DNA of 64,000 nucleotides from Anastatus disparis (Eukaryota; Arthropoda; Insecta; Hymenoptera; Eupelmidae). The stretch is taken from assembly GCA_017163975.1 (NCBI GenBank), contig JAFFSR010000092.1:137001-201000 (forward strand). Reading direction: 5' to 3'. This document shows positions 60,147 through 64,000 of the stretch, piece after piece; positions within the stretch are counted from its first letter, which is position 1, and the number at the start of each line of letters is the position of its first letter. The notes below the pieces were generated by a model. The model saw only the letters and a list, made by a program, of their open reading frames with translations. It was not told the DNA's origin and made no database searches. A program made the translations under genes and the position numbers.

Positions 60147-61489
60147 TGGGCATATCTACGTTCTCGTTAATTTTTCTTCACAAAAAAAACATTTCTTCAA
60201 AATGTAAGCACTTTGCTAAGACCTTTTTGTAAAAGATTTTTAGTATGTTAAAAGCTAAAAATCTACCCACGTAACTCATTTTTTTGAGTAATAAAAAATC
60301 TAAGTGAAGAAAATCACAAAAAATTTTTTTTACTGATAAAAATCAAATATTTTTATAAATTATTTTTTCATATCATTAGAGCTTTTTTATGATAAAATAT
60401 ATCATATCGTTTGCTTGGAGGAAAAAAAGGACACGTCAAATTATTGTAGAAAAACTGGATACGTCAAATTATTCTTGAAGAACTGGACACGTCAAATTAT
60501 TGTAGAAGAACCGGACACGTCAAAAAGCATTTTTTTTTTTTAATTTTTAGTTGGTACTACTGATTTAAAAAAAAAGTTCAACTTCATACAATTATAAATT
60601 CTTTTTCGTAAAAATAAAATAATTCAACATGATTGCACAAAAAAAATAATCAATGAAAATTTTTTCTTATTACTTATTAATAAAAATTTTATTTTAAGAA
60701 AAAATTTCTTTTATATGTAAGATAATAATTGTGTATTTAAAAATTATTATTAATTAATATTTTATTCAAATGTTTAATTATTCATTGACTGATTAATAAA
60801 ATAAAAATAAATTTTATTTCAGTAAGAGAATGAATTATTTTATATGTTCGTACATTCATTGAGAAAAAATCTTAAGACAAAAACAATAATCGAGCAAAGT
60901 TTATTCTTTAATTATAATTTTAATGGAGGATTGACTTACCATAGAAATTATAAACTCTGACAATCATTTTTAATAATTTTAAATTGTTTATTCCTGATTG
61001 TCAATGGTGAGTTATTTTTTTAAATGAATTTATTATTTGAATTCATTTAAATAATGCTTTTAGTAAGCTATATGCATTCTTTGACGAATGACATAATCTT
61101 TATTTGGCCTCAAATTTCCAATCACCGATCAAAAAAACATCAAAAGAATTCGTACTTACCATATTTAAAAATTTTTCATTTGAAATCAGTAGTACCAACT
61201 CAAAATTTAAAAAAAAAATGCTTTTCGACGAGTCCGGTTTTTCTACAATAATTTCACGTGCCCGGTTTCTTCAAGAATAATTTGACGCATCCGGTTTTTC
61301 AACTATAATTTGACGTGTCCTTTTTTTCCTCCAAGCAAACGATATTTTATACATAATCACAAAAGCTATAGTAGCAAATCGTAAAAACATAAAGCTAAAA
61401 CATGAAGATTTAAAAAGTATTGAGGAAATCGCTGGAGTCTCAAATTAGTTAGGTTTTTATAACAATATCATTTTTGTTATACTAAATTT
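60147..61489 (-). mobile_element. Partial copy of the 4.8-kb element's right end, split by a nested insertion
   Basis: 60147-60407 and 61346-61489 together match the reverse complement of 40905-41299, starting with TGGGCATATCTACG. TATA precedes the end, as in the full element. The two parts are separated by a 934-bp element at 60408-61341. The far side of the copy is lost at about 61489, where another repeat begins. Confidence 0.8.
60408..61341. mobile_element. 934-bp inverted-repeat element nested in the partial copy
   Basis: Ends CGTTTGCTTGGAGGAAAAAA and the reverse complement; the flanks are ATAT on both sides (60404-60407 and 61342-61345), a target duplication proven by comparison with the uninterrupted sequence near 41040. 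Each arm has 3-4 copies of a ~27-bp sub-repeat (GACACGTCAAATTATTGTAG, GAAGAAC(C/T)GG). The arms extend to about 60570 and 61180 (GTTGGTACTACTGATT and its complement). The centre is AT-rich, with no recognisable transposase. Confidence 0.85.
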
Positions 61490-61492
61490 TTT

Positions 61493-61600
61493 TAGTCATA
61501 GCTGAATGTAGAAAAAAAAAATAAGAGAAAACAATAAAAAATACGGTTTTTTGCGATTCAGCAAGGTTGAATCTCTATTCCAACAAGCAGGGTTGCAAAT
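61493..61600 (-). repeat. Inverted copy of the 42120-42235 repeat
   Basis: AGTCATAGCTG(A/T)ATGT, then GAAAAC/AATACGGTTTTTTGCGA and CAAGGTTGAATCTCTATTCC, ending AACAAG. Directly abuts the partial copy of the 4.8-kb element. Confidence 0.7.
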
Positions 61601-61639
61601 ATTTAAATCATTTTGGGCTTTAAATAAATTTTAATTCAC

Positions 61640-62215
61640 AAATCCTTTTTGAATTCGTAATTAGAGTTTTATTTAATTAACAATTCCTTTTAAATTAATA
61701 ATTAAAAATATTTTAATTAACAAATCAAAATCTAATCGTGAATTGAAAAGGCTTTAATTAAAAAATCAAAAGGAATTCTTACTTAAATAAATTTCAATTA
61801 AGAAATCAAAATGTAATCGTGAATTAAAAGGGCTTTAATTCCAAAATCAAGAGGAATTCTTAATTAAATAAATTTCAATTAAGAAATCAAAATTTAATCG
61901 TGAATTGAAAGGGCTTTAATTCCAAAATCAAAAGGAATCCTTAATTAAATAAATTTCAATTAAGAAATCAAAATGTAATCGTGAATTAAAAGGGCTTTAA
62001 TTCCAAAATCAAGAGGAATTCTTAATTAAATAAATTTCAATTAAGAAATCAAAATTTAATCGTGAATTGAAAGGGCTTTAATTCCAAAATCAAAAGTAAT
62101 CCTTAATTAAATAAATTTCAATTAAGAAATCAAAATGAAATCGTGAATTGAAAGAGCGTCAGTTATGATTATGATTTGTGAATTCGAGGGCTTTAATTAA
62201 AAATTCCATAATTCC
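61640..62215 (+). repeat. 81-bp satellite with dimeric higher-order structure
   Basis: Six copies, with landmarks AATCGTGAATT at about 61732, 61814, 61895, 61976, 62057 and 62138, so the period is 81 bp. Copies alternate between two types: GAATTAAAAGGGC with AGAGGAATTC, and GAATTGAAAGGGC with AAAGGAATCC. This gives a 162-bp dimer. Unit motifs are TTAATTAAATAAATTTCAAT and TAAGAAATCAAAAT. Confidence 0.85.
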
Positions 62216-62249
62216 TTTTTAATTAAACGTTTTAAAGGAATTTTTATCA

Positions 62250-63043
62250 TATATATGTATATAGAAAAACAGATGTGGACGCGCACATACATACGCACCT
62301 GGGCTCATATATATGCAACATTTCGTGTCGACCCAAATGCACACATACAGACAAGTTGATATATATATATATATATATACATACATACGTACATACATAC
62401 GTGGGACATTCCACGTCAATTAGAACGCACCCACAGACAGGTTTATATATATGGGACATTTCATGCCAATGCGCATGCACACACACAGGATTATATATGT
62501 ATATATATATATATATATACATGGGAAATTTCGGGTCAACTCGTACGTACTCATGATCACAGGCTTCTCTATATATATGGAACATTTCATGACAACTCTC
62601 ACATACCTATCCGAGTTCCTTCAGGTTCGCATATATGGGACGTTTCATGTCAATTTTCATTCATGCACACACACGTTAATATACATGGGATTTTTTATGT
62701 AAATTTCAACGCACACACATACAGGTTTATATACATGGGACATTTCATGCCAATGCGCACGCACACAAATACAGCATTATATATATATATATATGGGACA
62801 TTTCATGTCAACTTGTACATACTCATAATCACAGGCTTATCTATATATATGGAACATTTCATGACAACTCTCACACACCTATCCGAATTCTCAGGTTTTC
62901 ATACATGGGACGTTTCGTGTCAATTTTCATTCATGCACACACACGTTGATATACATGGGATTTTTTCTGTAAATTTCAACGCACGCACATACAGGTTTAT
63001 ATATATGGGACATTTCATGCCAATGCGCATGCACACACACAGG

Positions 63044-63082
<39 letters not shown>

Positions 63083-63349
63083 GACATTTCATGTCAACTC
63101 GTATGTACTCATAATCACAGGCTTTTATATATATATGGAACATTTCATGACAACTCTCACACACCTATCCGAGTTCCTTCAGGTTTACATATATGCGACG
63201 TTTCATGTCAATTAGCATTCATGCATACACGCTTTTATATACATGCGACTCTCATGTCAACTCATGTACGACCTTACTGATAGGTTTTTGCATATGTATA
63301 TATGGTCCATTTCATATCAAATTGCTCACGTTCACCCGCAATTTTTTTG

Positions 63350-63388
<39 letters not shown>

Positions 63389-63745
63389 GACATTTCATGT
63401 CAACTTGCACGTACTCGCAAGCACAGGTTTTTCTATATATATATGAGACATTTCATGACAACTTGTACACACCTATCTAAGTACCCTTAGGTTTATATAT
63501 ATGAGACGTTTCATGTCAATTCGCATGCATGCACACACGCGTTCATGTACGTGGGACTTTTCATGTCGACTTACAAGCATGATATAAACATATATATATA
63601 TACATAAGGGACATTTCATGTAGAATCGCACGTACACACACAGGTTTATTCAAGTTTATATGGAACATTTAATTTCAACTCATACGCACACGCTCACACA
63701 TACAAACACATATTTAACTTTATATATATATATATACATACTTTA
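62250..63745. repeat. TA-rich minisatellite, block 2
   Basis: Same family as 22140-23690: (TA)n, GGGACATTTCATG(C/T)CAA, a CGCACGCACACACA run, AGGTTTATATA, alternating with a GGAACATTTCATGACAACTC...CCTATCCGAG segment. A longer order of about 350-370 bp recurs (near 62450, 62735 and 63000). Confidence 0.8.
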
Positions 63746-64000
63746 CCTTATCGATGTAGACAATATTTAAAAAATAGTTATTTATTATGCTGTGGTACCC
63801 ACGATCGCCGTCTTTGGATACCTAGGTGTTAATGACAACTTAAACATCATCTACAGCTAAAACTTTTGGAATTCAACTTATAGTTCAATAACTACTTTGA
63901 AGTTGTTTCAAATGTTATCTAGCCAAACATGGATGTTCCGAGTAAGATAAACATTGTCTACAAGAATATCTTTTGAAATTTAGCCATTATTTATTAATAA
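63746..64000. other. Unassigned sequence at the window edge
   Basis: Non-repetitive AT-rich DNA after the minisatellite. No ORF or element end recognised. Confidence 0.4.

Noticed and set aside
1..64000. CRISPR array or bacterial operon
   Set aside because: No direct repeats with unique spacers. Introns, TIR elements and LTR relics show eukaryotic nuclear DNA.

Overview
This is a eukaryotic, AT-rich, repeat-dominated window. Spliced reading frames with GT/AG introns, Tc1/mariner-type elements, a Ty3/gypsy relic, TTAA-flanked miniature elements and a double-jelly-roll-like relic together point to an insect, possibly Hymenoptera. The species cannot be fixed from the sequence. No conventional host housekeeping gene is visible. 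Nearly everything is satellite DNA or a transposable element at some stage of decay.

Layout. 1-19105 is a satellite array built on a 14-bp unit (ATACACATACACAC) whose plus strand is almost free of G. It contains a higher-order tandem duplication of about 6.33 kb. Each of the two copies carries the same 745-bp non-satellite island (2441-3185 and 8766-9511), and the islands are almost identical. 19106-22100 holds a 3'-truncated, frameshifted copy of a transposase-like gene. 22100-24696 is a TA-rich minisatellite interrupted by a relic of a double-jelly-roll-like protein gene, and 24697-26044 is a probable solo LTR. 26045-32300 is non-coding and holds two palindromic elements, one of them interrupted by a LINE 3' end. 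32361-36071 is a decayed Ty3/gypsy element on the minus strand with an internal deletion. 36504-41299 is a complete but mutated 4.8-kb DNA transposon with TIRs and a 4-bp TATA target duplication. 42739-43753 is a second probable solo LTR. 44150-44617 is a Tc1-like fragment, and 44745-46745 is a small duplicated locus with a conserved cysteine-containing short ORF. 46756-50354 is an apparently intact 3.6-kb DD41D mariner-like element with long inverted arms. 50355-55909 is a cluster of palindromic elements. 55910-58259 is a four-exon gene on the minus strand, related to the transposase of the 4.8-kb element, with a single in-frame stop. 58260-64000 holds hairpin elements, a second copy of the 4.8-kb element's end with another element nested in it, an 81-bp dimeric satellite, and a second block of the TA-rich minisatellite.

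The most coherent biological story is a family of transposase-like proteins present three times (20.3-21.7, 37.8-40.7 and 55.9-58.3 kb). They share an N-terminal CxxC region, an STFxxLxPK module, a CxxC pair, and a core with DFSEN, (S/T)DG...Q and HGKxxxDGxG motifs. One copy is bounded by TIRs starting TGGGCATATC, which ties the protein family to a transposon. I could not name its superfamily with confidence; the 4-bp target duplication is compatible with Sola-type elements.
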